DNA of 64,000 bases from Halovenus sp037080055 (GTDB taxonomy: Archaea; Halobacteriota; Halobacteria; Halobacteriales; Haloarculaceae): assembly GCF_037080055.1 (NCBI RefSeq), contig NZ_JBAOJI010000006.1, forward strand, positions 62,001-126,000, given 5' to 3'. Under the pieces are notes generated by a model that saw only the letters and a program-made list of their open reading frames with translations, was not told the DNA's origin and did no database searches. Below, piece by piece: positions 36,863 through 45,922 of this stretch. Both the position numbers and the translations under genes were made by a program. How positions within the stretch are numbered: position 1 is the first letter of the stretch; each line of letters starts with the position of its first letter.

Positions 36863-38517
36863 CCCTGCTTGAACTCGACGCCCTTACCGCCGCTCGGATG
36901 CTCCCACTTCGTGTCGGCGACGACCGCACAGGTGCCACACTCCACGCAGGGCTGGGTGTCGAGACTGACCTTCTTCTCCTCGCTGCCGTTGGTCTTGACC
37001 GTCTCCTCGCGGTAACAGCCGCCGCCGAAGTCTTTGGCACTGACCGGACAGGCGGTGACCGCGGTTCCGGAGGCCTCAAAGCTGTTATCGAGTACCTCGA
37101 TGTGTGGGTCGTCGACGTTGTAGGTCAGATCGCCGATCCGGTCGTCCAGTTCCGGTGGCTCGATCTGGCTCTCGTCGACGACCTCTGTCCCGAGTACTTC
37201 GCCGATGCGCGTCGGTACGTCGACGTAGGTGAAGCGGGTGTCCGGGATCATGCCGAGGAGATACGGCGAGTTGTACGCCCGCTCGATCACGCCGCCGAAC
37301 AGTTTCAGTCCCGCGGTCCCGACGGGCGAATCGAGCAGTCGACTCCCGACGCTCGTCACGACATCACTCTCCGACAGTGCCCGCGTCGCACGATAGCGCC
37401 GCGGTCGGAGTTTGGCCATCACGCCCTCGTCGTACAGTTTCTCCTCGTAGAGATCGCCCGCAACGAGCGGATTGCCCCGCGATTTCGCCTCCGATATCGC
37501 CTCGGCGGCCAGTCCGCCGGCGGTGACGGCGTGGTTCATCCCCTTGATGACCGGACCCTGGGCCTGCATCTGACCGGCCGCGTCGCCGACCAGAAGCAGT
37601 CGGCCGCGGTGCGGCGAGGGGTGGGCCACCTTCTTCGAGTCGGGGACGAGTTTCGCCGAGTACTCCCGTTCGTGGTACTCGCCGTCGAACCACTGCTCCA
37701 TCAGCGGATGCGTCAGGAGGGAATCAAGCAGTTCGTGCGGTTCCGCCCGACTCTCGGTAATCGAATCCAGATGGAAGACGGTCCCGATCGAGAGCGAGGA
37801 TTCGTTCGTGTAGAGGAAGCCGCCGCCGCGGACGCCCTCGAACAGGTCGCCCGAGAACAGGTGTGCGTCGCCCTCGTCTTCGTCCAGGCCAAACCGCTCG
37901 TTGATCGTCTCGGGATGCATCTCGACGACGGCCTTGACGCCCTGGAACCACTCCTCTGGTTCCTCCCAGTCCATCAGGCCCGCATCACGGGCCAACTCGG
38001 AGTTGACACCGTCCGCCGCGACGATCACGTCGGCCTTGATCGGGTCGAGTTCGTCGAGCGTGACGCCGACAATCTGGCCGCCCTCTCGGAGCAGGCCGTT
38101 GACCCGTACGTCTGTCAGGACGCCGCCGCCGGTCTCCCGCGTGGCTTCGTGGACGCGCTCGGCGACCCACGAGTCCATCTTCCGCCGTAGGACGGCATCA
38201 CACCACTCGGTGTCGTGGTGGTGGAGTTTCCCCAGGTCGAAGGTCTTCACCTTGTCGTCGGCGATGTTGTGGATGTAGTGGTCGTCGACGGGGCGTTCGG
38301 TCGCCTCCGCTCGCACCCCCGGAAACACGTCGTCGAAGGTGTACGGTGCGGACTCCTCGCCGTAGAGTAACCCTCCTGAAACGTTTTTCGCGCCCGCGTC
38401 GGCCCCGCGTTCGAGGACGAGCGTTTCGACGCCCTGTGCTGCCAGTGTCTTTGCTGCCGTCGCACCGCCGGGTCCGCACCCGACGACGACCGCCTCGTAG
38501 TGTTCGTACTCTGTCAT
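36859..38517 (-). CDS. fixC: ETF:quinone oxidoreductase FixC fused to FixX-type ferredoxin
   Basis: A 552-residue flavoprotein. FAD motif VVGCGPGGATAAKTLA (near residue 11) begins the FixC/geranylgeranyl-reductase-like part, which has the GDAAGQMQAQGPVIKGMNHA FAD loop near 312. The last 75 residues are ferredoxin-like: ACPVSAKDFGGGC and QPCVECGTCAVV hold the cysteines of a [4Fe-4S] cluster. FixC and FixX are separate in many bacteria and here form one chain. It takes electrons from FixAB and passes them to quinone. It starts 2 bp after the FixB stop. Confidence 0.9.
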   Translation of the reverse strand: MTEYEHYEAVVVGCGPGGATAAKTLAAQGVETLVLERGADAGAKNVSGGLLYGEESAPYTFDDVFPGVRAEATERPVDDHYIHNIADDKVKTFDLGKLHHHDTEWCDAVLRRKMDSWVAERVHEATRETGGGVLTDVRVNGLLREGGQIVGVTLDELDPIKADVIVAADGVNSELARDAGLMDWEEPEEWFQGVKAVVEMHPETINERFGLDEDEGDAHLFSGDLFEGVRGGGFLYTNESSLSIGTVFHLDSITESRAEPHELLDSLLTHPLMEQWFDGEYHEREYSAKLVPDSKKVAHPSPHRGRLLLVGDAAGQMQAQGPVIKGMNHAVTAGGLAAEAISEAKSRGNPLVAGDLYEEKLYDEGVMAKLRPRRYRATRALSESDVVTSVGSRLLDSPVGTAGLKLFGGVIERAYNSPYLLGMIPDTRFTYVDVPTRIGEVLGTEVVDESQIEPPELDDRIGDLTYNVDDPHIEVLDNSFEASGTAVTACPVSAKDFGGGCYREETVKTNGSEEKKVSLDTQPCVECGTCAVVADTKWEHPSGGKGVEFKQG

Positions 38518-38519
38518 TG

Positions 38520-40199
38520 TTAGTCGTCACTCGCTTTCGCGACTGCGTCTGCGAATTCGCCCGTCTCCAGTGCCTCGGTCAGTCGCGGCAGAATCTCGAA
38601 GAGATCACCCTCGATGAAGTAATCCGAGAAGCCGCGGATATCCGCCTCGGGGTCGGTATTGATCGCGACGATGGTATCCGACTCGTCCATGCCGACCTTG
38701 TGCTGGACTGCGCCCGACACACCAGCAGCGATGTAGAGGTCGGGTTCGACGACCTGTCCGGATTCACCGATCTGGCGTTCTTCCGTGATATACTGCTCGA
38801 CGTGGCCCTCGAACTCGTAGGAGGCGGTGATCACCCCGCGAGTCAGACCGAAGCCGGCATCCTCGAAGGTATCTTGCAGTTCGAGGCCGAGTTCGATCCC
38901 CTCGGTCGGGTCTTCGCGGTCGATTCCCCGGCCCATACAGACGACCACGTCGTGGCCCGAGAGGTCGACGCCGTCGTCGAGGCGGTCGTACTCCGTCACC
39001 TCGATGTGGAACCAGTCCTCTGGCAACTCGATATCGTGCTCGACGATTTCGCCCTCTCGCTCGGGGTCGGGTTCGGGCAGATCGAAGGTGCCCGGAATGA
39101 CGCTGGCCCCTTGCGGGTGGAAGTCGCGGTGCGGTTTGTCGATACAGAGGATCGTCGAGTACTCGAACCCGGAGAAGTCCGGTCGGGGCATGTGAAGCAC
39201 CCGCTCGAACTCCTTGGACTCGCCCGGCGTGCCCGTCTTGGCGGGATTGGAGATCATCGCCTCGTCGATGTACAGGTCCGAGCAGTCCGAAGCGAGTCCG
39301 CTATCGAGTTCGCCCTGGACGAGCGCGGAGAGGTCCCGGCCGTTGTTCGTCGCCGGGAAGATGTTGTACCGGGGTTCGTGATAGTCACGCCAGTCGGCCT
39401 CGAAGTCCCGGCACATGTGACAGAAGATCTCCGTGTAGGGTTTGTGTCGGAACCGCGCGAGTCGTTCGTCCTCGTGATAGACGACCCGATCCGCACCGTA
39501 GGCGATTGCTTCCTCGGCGAGGTCGCCCACGTCGTCGCCGATTATGACCGCGACCACGTCTTCAGGATTGCCATCCTCGTCGCCGCCGTAGGAGGCGGTG
39601 TCCTCGCCATCGCTCGAATCGCTGTTGTACTCGTCCATCATCTCGCGGGCGCGGCCGAGCATCTCCTTCGAGACATCCAGTAGTTCGCCCTCCTGTGTCT
39701 CACAGTAGACCCACATATCCCGGTACGTCTCGCCGGCGACACCCTCGACGTACTGTTTGTCTGCGGTCGGGTGATCGAGATCCGGATACTTCTCCTCCGG
39801 TGGGACGTACTCGACTTCTTGACTATCTGCTTCGTCAGTCCCCTCGACAGATTCGATTCGGCTCTCGATCTGGCTGATCGCGCCCTTTCGTTCCTTCCCG
39901 TCTTTTTCCCGTTCCAGCAGGTCTTCGAGCACGTCCACGTCGTCGATATCACGGACCATGTTCGCAACGTCGGCAACCGTCAACTCCGTCAGATCGACAT
40001 CGCTGGGATCGCCCTCCTCGCCTTCGTCCTCGACGGCTTCGATGCGGCTCTCGATAAGTTGCTTGACCGGCATCCGGTCCTCGTCGCCTTCTTCGAGTGC
40101 CAGCATCTCCCGCAGTTCGTCGGCGTCGTCGATATCTTTGATCTTCGGTCCGAGGTCGGCAATTTCGTGTTCTGTTGGATCGAGTTCGACCATATTCAA
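38520..40199 (-). CDS. fixB: Electron transfer flavoprotein alpha subunit with duplicated N-terminal extension
   Basis: A 559-residue protein whose C-terminal 390 residues match EtfA/FixB, including the FAD-binding GQVVEPDLYIAAGVSGAVQHKVGM region (near 475) and AINTDPEADIRGFSDYFIEGD. The first 130 residues are an acidic extension built of two similar helical repeats: KIKDIDDADELREML followed by PVKQLIESRIEAVED, and MVRDIDDVDVLEDLL followed by AISQIESRIESVEG. This makes it about 200 residues longer than usual EtfA. It forms the FAD-holding heterodimer with FixA, whose gene overlaps its start by 4 bp. Confidence 0.92.
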   Translation of the reverse strand: MNMVELDPTEHEIADLGPKIKDIDDADELREMLALEEGDEDRMPVKQLIESRIEAVEDEGEEGDPSDVDLTELTVADVANMVRDIDDVDVLEDLLEREKDGKERKGAISQIESRIESVEGTDEADSQEVEYVPPEEKYPDLDHPTADKQYVEGVAGETYRDMWVYCETQEGELLDVSKEMLGRAREMMDEYNSDSSDGEDTASYGGDEDGNPEDVVAVIIGDDVGDLAEEAIAYGADRVVYHEDERLARFRHKPYTEIFCHMCRDFEADWRDYHEPRYNIFPATNNGRDLSALVQGELDSGLASDCSDLYIDEAMISNPAKTGTPGESKEFERVLHMPRPDFSGFEYSTILCIDKPHRDFHPQGASVIPGTFDLPEPDPEREGEIVEHDIELPEDWFHIEVTEYDRLDDGVDLSGHDVVVCMGRGIDREDPTEGIELGLELQDTFEDAGFGLTRGVITASYEFEGHVEQYITEERQIGESGQVVEPDLYIAAGVSGAVQHKVGMDESDTIVAINTDPEADIRGFSDYFIEGDLFEILPRLTEALETGEFADAVAKASDD

Positions 40200-41071
40200 T
40201 CACCCCCTGCGTGCGCGTGTAGTTCCTCGAATACCTCTTCCATCGCCCCCTCGTCGTCCGGATCGACCATCGTCGCCTCGCGCTCGTCGGGCCCCTTCGG
40301 AATCGGATCGACGCCCGCGACGATTGTCGGCGAACCATCGAGGCCGATGAAATCTGGATCGAGATTGAGATCCTCGTGATCCCAGACGGTGATGTCCTCC
40401 TCCAGATCGAGTTCTTCGGCGCGTTGTTCGGCATCTTCGCGGAGATCCTTGTGTCGCAGGCGGTACTCCGCCCGGCGGTAACTGGGCTCGAACTCCGGAT
40501 CGGTGACGATGAAGGCGGGCAGATCCGCCTCGACGGTCTCGATCTCGGAGATGTCGCCCTCGACGAGTCGTTTCGCCCGCACTGTCTGCTCTTCTTCGTC
40601 GACATCCAGTGAGATGACGTGCGTGATGATCGGCCGGTCGGTCAACTCGTCGTTGATGTCGATACACCAGTTCGTCTGTGGACCGGTGTGGCCGGTCTCT
40701 CCGTCGGCGGTCTTGAAGCCGGCGAAGATCAGATCCGGCTCCTCCTCGAACTGCGTCAGCCCCGTCGAGATGGTCATCGCCGTCGCCCACGTATCCGCCG
40801 CGCCCATCTCCCGGTCCGAGAGCAGATACAGGTCGTCGGCGTAGACATCTCCCATCCCTTCCTGCAGGACTTCCTTGTAGCCCGGCGGGCCCATGCTCAT
40901 CAGCGAGACACGCCCGCCGGCCCGGATTTTCGTCTGCAACGCGGCTTGCAGCGCAATCTTATCGTTCGGGTTCATGACTGTCGGTGTCTTCCCCCGTTCG
41001 AGGTGTCCATCCTCGTCGAACGATACTTTCCCCTCCCTGAAATCGGGGACACCTTTGGTGAGTGTAACCAT
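40196..41071 (-). CDS. fixA: Electron transfer flavoprotein beta subunit
   Basis: A 291-residue EtfB/FixA. PTVMNPNDKIALQAAL (near residue 30), the loop AGFKTADGETGHTGPQTNWCI (near 110) and AKRLVEGDISEIE identify the family. The alternative start at 41077 would add Met-His. A longer open frame reaching 41386 is not used because it overlaps the ferredoxin gene and has no homology. The gap of 170 bp to the ferredoxin stop is the widest in the operon and could hold a second promoter. Confidence 0.9.
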   Translation of the reverse strand: MVTLTKGVPDFREGKVSFDEDGHLERGKTPTVMNPNDKIALQAALQTKIRAGGRVSLMSMGPPGYKEVLQEGMGDVYADDLYLLSDREMGAADTWATAMTISTGLTQFEEEPDLIFAGFKTADGETGHTGPQTNWCIDINDELTDRPIITHVISLDVDEEEQTVRAKRLVEGDISEIETVEADLPAFIVTDPEFEPSYRRAEYRLRHKDLREDAEQRAEELDLEEDITVWDHEDLNLDPDFIGLDGSPTIVAGVDPIPKGPDEREATMVDPDDEGAMEEVFEELHAHAGGD

Positions 41072-41241
41072 GTGCATATTTATCACTACCCTAGGTTGAA
41101 GACGTGCCCCACTGTGATGTAAGTGTTTTGCTCGTTCACATGACAGTGGGATAATCGGGCGCAGTTGGCGGGAAAAACTGGTTCTCGGCGGCCGGCGATG
41201 ACTCTCGTCGATGCCGCGCTCTTCGGACGACTCGACGCCAG

Positions 41242-41580
41242 TCAGATTCGGCCGGCGCGACTCGGGTCGACGTCGATGGCGTCGACTGGGCAGACGTCGA
41301 CACAGAGCATACAGTCGATGCACTGCTCTTCGTGCGAGGGATGGGCCTTGATCTCGCTCTCGGGGTGGCCCGGCGTGTCGACCCACTCGAAGACATCGAC
41401 CGGACAGTCTTCGAGACAGGCCCCGTCGGCAAGACAGATGTCGAAATCGACGGCGACGTGGGTCCCGTGGATCCCCTGTTTCTCTTCGGTCAACTCCTCC
41501 CCATCGGGCGACCAGATCGCTACGTCATCCTCTTCCCCAATCTGCTCGTAGCTCTGCTCGAACTCTGGATCGATTGCCAT
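41242..41580 (-). CDS. Seven-iron-type ferredoxin ([3Fe-4S][4Fe-4S])
   Basis: A 112-residue ferredoxin. The first motif, ICLADGACLEDCP (near residue 48), lacks the second Cys of CxxCxxC, which suits a [3Fe-4S] cluster. The second, EEQCIDCMLCVDVCP (near 84), is a full [4Fe-4S] motif. The N-terminal extension repeats the style DPEFEQSYEQI seen at the C-terminus of FixA (DPEFEPSYRRA). ATG 41580 lies about 25 bp after a TATA-like GTTTAACTT, so this is the likely first gene of the fix operon. Confidence 0.85.
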   Translation of the reverse strand: MAIDPEFEQSYEQIGEEDDVAIWSPDGEELTEEKQGIHGTHVAVDFDICLADGACLEDCPVDVFEWVDTPGHPESEIKAHPSHEEQCIDCMLCVDVCPVDAIDVDPSRAGRI

Positions 41581-41671
41581 CGTTAATTGTACCCACTCTC
41601 CCCGGGAAGTTAAACTTTCCACCGAATGAACAGGCTCGACCGAAGCAGACCGCGGTGGTCTGACGACCTCT

Positions 41672-43393
41672 TCAGGGGTGTGTGTAGTAGGCGACGGTGT
41701 CCTCGCCGAAGGAATCGATCCGCACGAAGCCGACCCGCTCGAACTGCAGCAGATCGTCGGGGTCGTACTCGGCGACGCCGGGTTCGGCGTAGCCCGACAC
41801 GTCGCCGTCCATCGTCCGGAGACGGAGTGAGAGGTTCTCTGCGGCGGGGACCCAGTGGACGATATCGACGCCCTCCTCGCGAGTCACGTCGAGGTCGTCG
41901 CCGGTGTACTCGAAGCCCTCCTCGGTGTGTCGAACACAGCCGTAGCCTTTCAGCCAGACGCGGTCACCGACCGCCGGCAGGTCGTCCGATTCGACCACGA
42001 CCCCGTCGCCGGCCGGGATCTCTCGCGTTCCGCGCTCCTCGAAGTTCGGGTGCACCGGCACGCTCGCGGTGTTCGGGCCGCCAGACAGCGACTTCTCGAC
42101 GGCGTTGCCGCCCTCGTCGCGGACGAAAAACGCCCGGTCGGTCTCGTCGTCGATCAGGTCGCGGTTGTTCGCGTAGACGGTGGACATCGCCAGATCGACG
42201 TTCGAGGTGGACATCCCGAGTCCCGTCATCGACTCGACGATGGCCTCGCCCCGGATGCCCCGTCGGCGCAGGCTGGCAATCGTCGGTGCGCGCGGATCGT
42301 CCCAGCCGTCCAGTTCGCCTTCCTCGATCAGTTCGCTGATCGTCGAGGTCGACATGGGTACGTCGTAGGCATCGACCTGGACGTGGCCCCAGTGGATGAC
42401 CTCGGGATACTCCCAGTCGAAGTAGTCGTAGACGAACTGCTGGCGCTTGGCCGAGTCCTGCAGGTCGATTCCGCGGATGATGTGGGTCACGCCGGTCAGG
42501 TGGTCGTCAATGCCGCTCTGGAAGTCGAGCATCGGCCAGCAGCGGTACTCGGCGGCTTCCTCGCGTGGATGTGGCGTGTCGATAATTCGGAAGCCGACCC
42601 AGTCTCTGAGCGCGGGATTCTTGTGTTCGATGTCGGTCTTCACGCGGAGGACCATCTCGCCGGAACTGTACTCGCCCTCGATCATCGCCGTAAACTCGTC
42701 GTGGACGGTTTCGGTGTCCTTGTCCCGATGTGGGCAGGCCTCGCCCGAGTTCTTCAGTTCCGAAAAGTCCTCGCCGGAACACGAGCAAGTGTACGCACCG
42801 CCGGCGTCGATCAGATCTCGCGCGTGGTCGTAGTAGGTTTCCAGTCGGTCGCTGGCTTTGAGTACTTCGTCGGGTTCGAAGCCGAGGTACTCGATTGCGT
42901 CGAGAATCTGCTCGTAGGCGTCGAGATCCGGCCGCTTCGTCTCGGGATCGGTGTCGTCGAACCGGCAGACGAAGGAGCCGTCGTAGAGATCTTTGTAGGT
43001 GCCGACGACGGCGGCCATCCGGGCGTGGCCGATGTGCCACGGCCCGTTGGGGTTCGGTGCGACGCGCATCCGAACATCGCCCTCCTCGGCGTCCGGCAGA
43101 TCGGGAAGCACCTGATCGTCCTCTTCTTCTTCGGCGTCGATCTCTTCGAGCAGTTCGGGAGCGAGTTCGCCGAGTCGCTCGCGACGCTCGTCGTGGCTCA
43201 GTCCGTTGACCCGCTCGATAACCGGCGCGATGATGCCCGGAATCTCGTCGCCGTACTCCCGGAAATCGGGATTGTCGCCCATCAGCGGGCCCATGATCGC
43301 CCCGACCTGCGCCTCGCTTTCGTGCTCGACGGCGTTGTACAGGGCGTCGATTTCGGCTTGTTCCCTAATGCGGTCGCGAAGATCGTCGTCCAT
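41672..43393 (-). CDS. gltX: Glutamyl-tRNA synthetase (archaeal type)
   Basis: A 573-residue class I synthetase. The HIGH-type motif is VAPNPNGPWHIGHARMA (near residue 112) and the KMSKS equivalent is VPMSTSTISELIE (near 345). A Cys/His group, CSCSGEDF through EACPHRD (near 207), suits a zinc site. The C-terminal beta-barrel marks the archaeal/eukaryotic GlxRS branch. With GatD, also encoded in this window, it supports indirect Gln-tRNA formation. Divergent from the gene at 43485. Confidence 0.93.
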   Translation of the reverse strand: MDDDLRDRIREQAEIDALYNAVEHESEAQVGAIMGPLMGDNPDFREYGDEIPGIIAPVIERVNGLSHDERRERLGELAPELLEEIDAEEEEDDQVLPDLPDAEEGDVRMRVAPNPNGPWHIGHARMAAVVGTYKDLYDGSFVCRFDDTDPETKRPDLDAYEQILDAIEYLGFEPDEVLKASDRLETYYDHARDLIDAGGAYTCSCSGEDFSELKNSGEACPHRDKDTETVHDEFTAMIEGEYSSGEMVLRVKTDIEHKNPALRDWVGFRIIDTPHPREEAAEYRCWPMLDFQSGIDDHLTGVTHIIRGIDLQDSAKRQQFVYDYFDWEYPEVIHWGHVQVDAYDVPMSTSTISELIEEGELDGWDDPRAPTIASLRRRGIRGEAIVESMTGLGMSTSNVDLAMSTVYANNRDLIDDETDRAFFVRDEGGNAVEKSLSGGPNTASVPVHPNFEERGTREIPAGDGVVVESDDLPAVGDRVWLKGYGCVRHTEEGFEYTGDDLDVTREEGVDIVHWVPAAENLSLRLRTMDGDVSGYAEPGVAEYDPDDLLQFERVGFVRIDSFGEDTVAYYTHP

Positions 43394-43484
43394 TACTCGA
43401 TATTGGGGGCGGGGACGTGAAAACTCGGGCGGTCTGAGCCGACCACGGCAATCCTTATATCACACTGGCCAGTACTCCCGCCCA

Positions 43485-44105
43485 ATGAGCGACGACGAGG
43501 ACGGTGCAATCGAGCCGTATGATCGTTCTCGGGAGATTCAATCACGGGAGGAGACTGGCTCGACCCCTGTGACGGATCGCGGAGACTCCCAGCGAGTGGC
43601 CGAGCGTGAGGACTCCCGATCCCAGCCCACCCGCAGCGGTTCGGCGAACAGCCTCGCTGACGCTGTTGCGCAGACCGCGAGCCGTCCGACGACGGTCGAA
43701 TCCGAGTCGCTGTCGGCGACGCTCGTCGGTGTCCCGCGGATCGATCTGGAGGAGTTCGTCTACGCTCACCAGCTCGATCCCACCGAACCGGAGCAGGGCC
43801 CGCGGCCTGTGGCGCTGTTCGATCTGAAAAATCAGACTGACCAGCGGCTTCGCTGGCGCAGCGCCCGAACCAAATTCATCGGCACAGACGAGTACACCTA
43901 CCAGCCGGCACAGCTCTCGCTCGAACCGGGCCAACTCGGCCCGGGCTGTCACACCCGACAGGTCGAACTCGAACCCGGGAGCAAGGCGCGGATGGTGACG
44001 CTGGTCGAGCAACTTCCGGAGGGTGTGGAGGTGGCGAAAGTCGTCCAGACGATTCCGCGACGCGGTGCCGCACAGAACGAACGGCTCGTGTTTGCTGTCG
44101 AGTGA
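43485..44105 (+). CDS. Conserved hypothetical protein with disordered N-terminus
   Basis: A 206-residue protein. Residues 1-70 are polar, rich in Ser, Arg, Glu and Asp, and look disordered; 75-206 appear to form a beta-rich domain (RPVALFDLKNQTDQRLRW, RMVTLVEQLPEGVEVAKVV). There is no signal peptide or membrane helix. ATG 43485 follows a TATA-like CCTTATATC (43452-43460) by about 25 bp; the open frame extends upstream to 43206 only as the shadow of gltX. Family not recognised. The cruciform element begins 37 bp after its stop. Confidence 0.75.
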   Translation: MSDDEDGAIEPYDRSREIQSREETGSTPVTDRGDSQRVAEREDSRSQPTRSGSANSLADAVAQTASRPTTVESESLSATLVGVPRIDLEEFVYAHQLDPTEPEQGPRPVALFDLKNQTDQRLRWRSARTKFIGTDEYTYQPAQLSLEPGQLGPGCHTRQVELEPGSKARMVTLVEQLPEGVEVAKVVQTIPRRGAAQNERLVFAVE

Positions 44106-44141
44106 GGCGGTTCGGTCGTTTGGGTTTGAGGCATTTACTGG

Positions 44142-44415
44142 GTGAACATTACTTCAGAGAACCAGAAAGCCCCGAGGTTCTCGACTCGGGGGCCTCGCTG
44201 CGCGCTCACTCCGTTCGCGTGCTTGCGTCGTCCGCCTTCGTCGAGAACCTCGCCCCTTTCAGTCCCACCCTGTAGCTTGTTCGCCCAGCCTACGCGGGTG
44301 GGACTGAAAGGGGCCGACACGCTCCGGGAACCCCGGCGATGCAAGCACCGCAGTGAAACGAGGAGCGCAGCGAGCCGCGGGACTGGAGCGTGTCGGGGGC
44401 TTTCTGGTTGTTCAC
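44142..44415. repeat. Cloverleaf-like four-way cruciform element
   Basis: Four perfect inverted repeats fit together with almost no unpaired bases at the junction. Outer stem AACCAGAAAGCCCC (44160-44173) pairs with 44396-44409. Stem 1 CGAGGTTCTCGAC (44173-44185) pairs with 44240-44252. Stem 2 GCCCCTTTCAGTCCCACCC (44252-44270) pairs with 44296-44314. Stem 3 CCGACACGCTCC (44314-44325) pairs with 44385-44396. A further GTGAAC/GTTCAC pair (44142-44147/44410-44415) closes the outside. No transposase or credible gene lies inside. Candidates are a MITE-like mobile element, decayed IS ends or a structured RNA. It ends 85 bp before the photolyase ATG. Confidence 0.85.
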
Positions 44416-44500
44416 GTCGGCGAACATCTCAGGCATCTCATTTTCTCGTACTCAGAACCGAGACGCGACTGTTGAAGTACGTGGCGTCCAATACGCTTGC

Positions 44501-45922
44501 ATGCAGATTCACTGGCACCGACGGGACCTCCGCATCGCTGATAACCGGGGACTCGCAACAGCGACAGCAGAGGGGGACGCTGTCGGACTGTTCGTCTTCG
44601 ACCCGACAGTACTGGAACACGGAGCATCGCCGCGGGTCGCCTTCATGCTGGATGCGCTCGACTCGTTGCGAGAGGCGTACCGCGAGCGTGGAAGCGACCT
44701 GCTGATCGCCCACGGCGACCCGACCGACCTCGTTCCCGAGGTGGCTTCGGCACTCGACGCAGACGGCGTCACGTGGTGTGAAGACTACACGGGACTGGCC
44801 CGACGCCGCGACGCCGCGGTCCGGCAAGCACTTGCCGACGCTGGCGTCGAGCGAACCGCAGTGCAAGATGCCGTGCACCACGAACCCGGCGAGATCACGA
44901 CCAACGACGGCGATCCGTACAAAGTGTTCACCTACTTCTCGAAGAAGTGGCACGACCGCGGGAAGCTCGACCCGCTCGATCCGCCGACGGCCGACGACCT
45001 CGCGAACATCGAATCTGGTGAGATCGAGAGCACTCGCGAAACACTCCCGACGCTCGACGAACTGGGCTTCGAGGACCCCGACGCCGAGATTCCCGAGGCC
45101 AGCACGGCGGCCGCCCGCGACCGCCTCCACGACTTCTGCGAGGACGATATCTACCGCTACGACGACCGTCGGGACTACCCCGCGGACCGATGCACCTCTC
45201 GGCTCTCGGCTCATCTCAAATACGGGACACTCGGGATTCGGGAGGTCTACCAAGCCACCGACCGCGCCCACGCCGACGCCGATTCCGAGAGCGCCCGCGA
45301 GTCCGTCTTCGAGTTTCAGGACCAACTTGCTTGGCGGGAGTTCTACACGCAGGTGCTGTGGGATCGACCCGACGCCGTCACGGAGAATTACAAGTCCTAC
45401 GAGCGGGAAATCGAGTGGCGCGACGACCCAGAGGCGCTGGAGGCGTGGAAACGCGGCGAAACGGGCTATCCCATCGTCGACGCCGGGATGCGCCAACTCC
45501 GCGAGGAGGCGTATATGCACAACCGCGTGCGGATGATCGTCGCCTCATTCCTGACGAAGGATTTGCTGATCGACTGGCGGGAGGGGTACGACTGGTTCCG
45601 TGAGCAGTTAGTCGATCACGACACCGCAAACGACAACGGTGGTTGGCAGTGGGCGGCCTCGACGGGGACCGACGCCCAGCCGTATTTCCGGGTATTCAAC
45701 CCGATGACCCAGGGCGAGCGTTACGATCCCGACGCCGAGTATATCAAGCGGTACGTGCCGGAGTTGGAAGATGTGCCTGCGGAGACGATTCATTCGTGGC
45801 ACGAACTCGACATCGGGACCAGGAAGATGCACGCCAGCGAGTATCCGGCTCCGGTCGTCGATCACAGCGAGCGGCGGGAGGAGGCAATTGCGATGTTTGA
45901 GAGGGCGCGTGGTGACGAGTGA
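44501..45922 (+). CDS. phr: Deoxyribodipyrimidine photolyase
   Basis: A 473-residue class I-type DNA photolyase that uses light to split cyclobutane pyrimidine dimers. The N-terminal antenna domain begins MQIHWHRRDLRIADNRGL. The FAD domain shows LSAHLKYGTLGIREVY (near 239), FQDQLAWREFYTQVLW (near 273), the Asn/Trp segment VDAGMRQLREEAYMHNRVRM (near 330) and DHDTANDNGGWQWAASTGTD (near 373). ATG 44501 is the family start; an earlier in-frame start at 44390 runs into the cruciform element. The last codons, including the stop, recur 73 bp downstream. Confidence 0.93.
   Translation: MQIHWHRRDLRIADNRGLATATAEGDAVGLFVFDPTVLEHGASPRVAFMLDALDSLREAYRERGSDLLIAHGDPTDLVPEVASALDADGVTWCEDYTGLARRRDAAVRQALADAGVERTAVQDAVHHEPGEITTNDGDPYKVFTYFSKKWHDRGKLDPLDPPTADDLANIESGEIESTRETLPTLDELGFEDPDAEIPEASTAAARDRLHDFCEDDIYRYDDRRDYPADRCTSRLSAHLKYGTLGIREVYQATDRAHADADSESARESVFEFQDQLAWREFYTQVLWDRPDAVTENYKSYEREIEWRDDPEALEAWKRGETGYPIVDAGMRQLREEAYMHNRVRMIVASFLTKDLLIDWREGYDWFREQLVDHDTANDNGGWQWAASTGTDAQPYFRVFNPMTQGERYDPDAEYIKRYVPELEDVPAETIHSWHELDIGTRKMHASEYPAPVVDHSERREEAIAMFERARGDE

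Noticed and set aside
44142..44705. A 187-codon plus-strand frame through the cruciform element
   Set aside because: Its sequence follows the inverted repeats and then runs out of frame through phr. It has no promoter and no recognisable domain.
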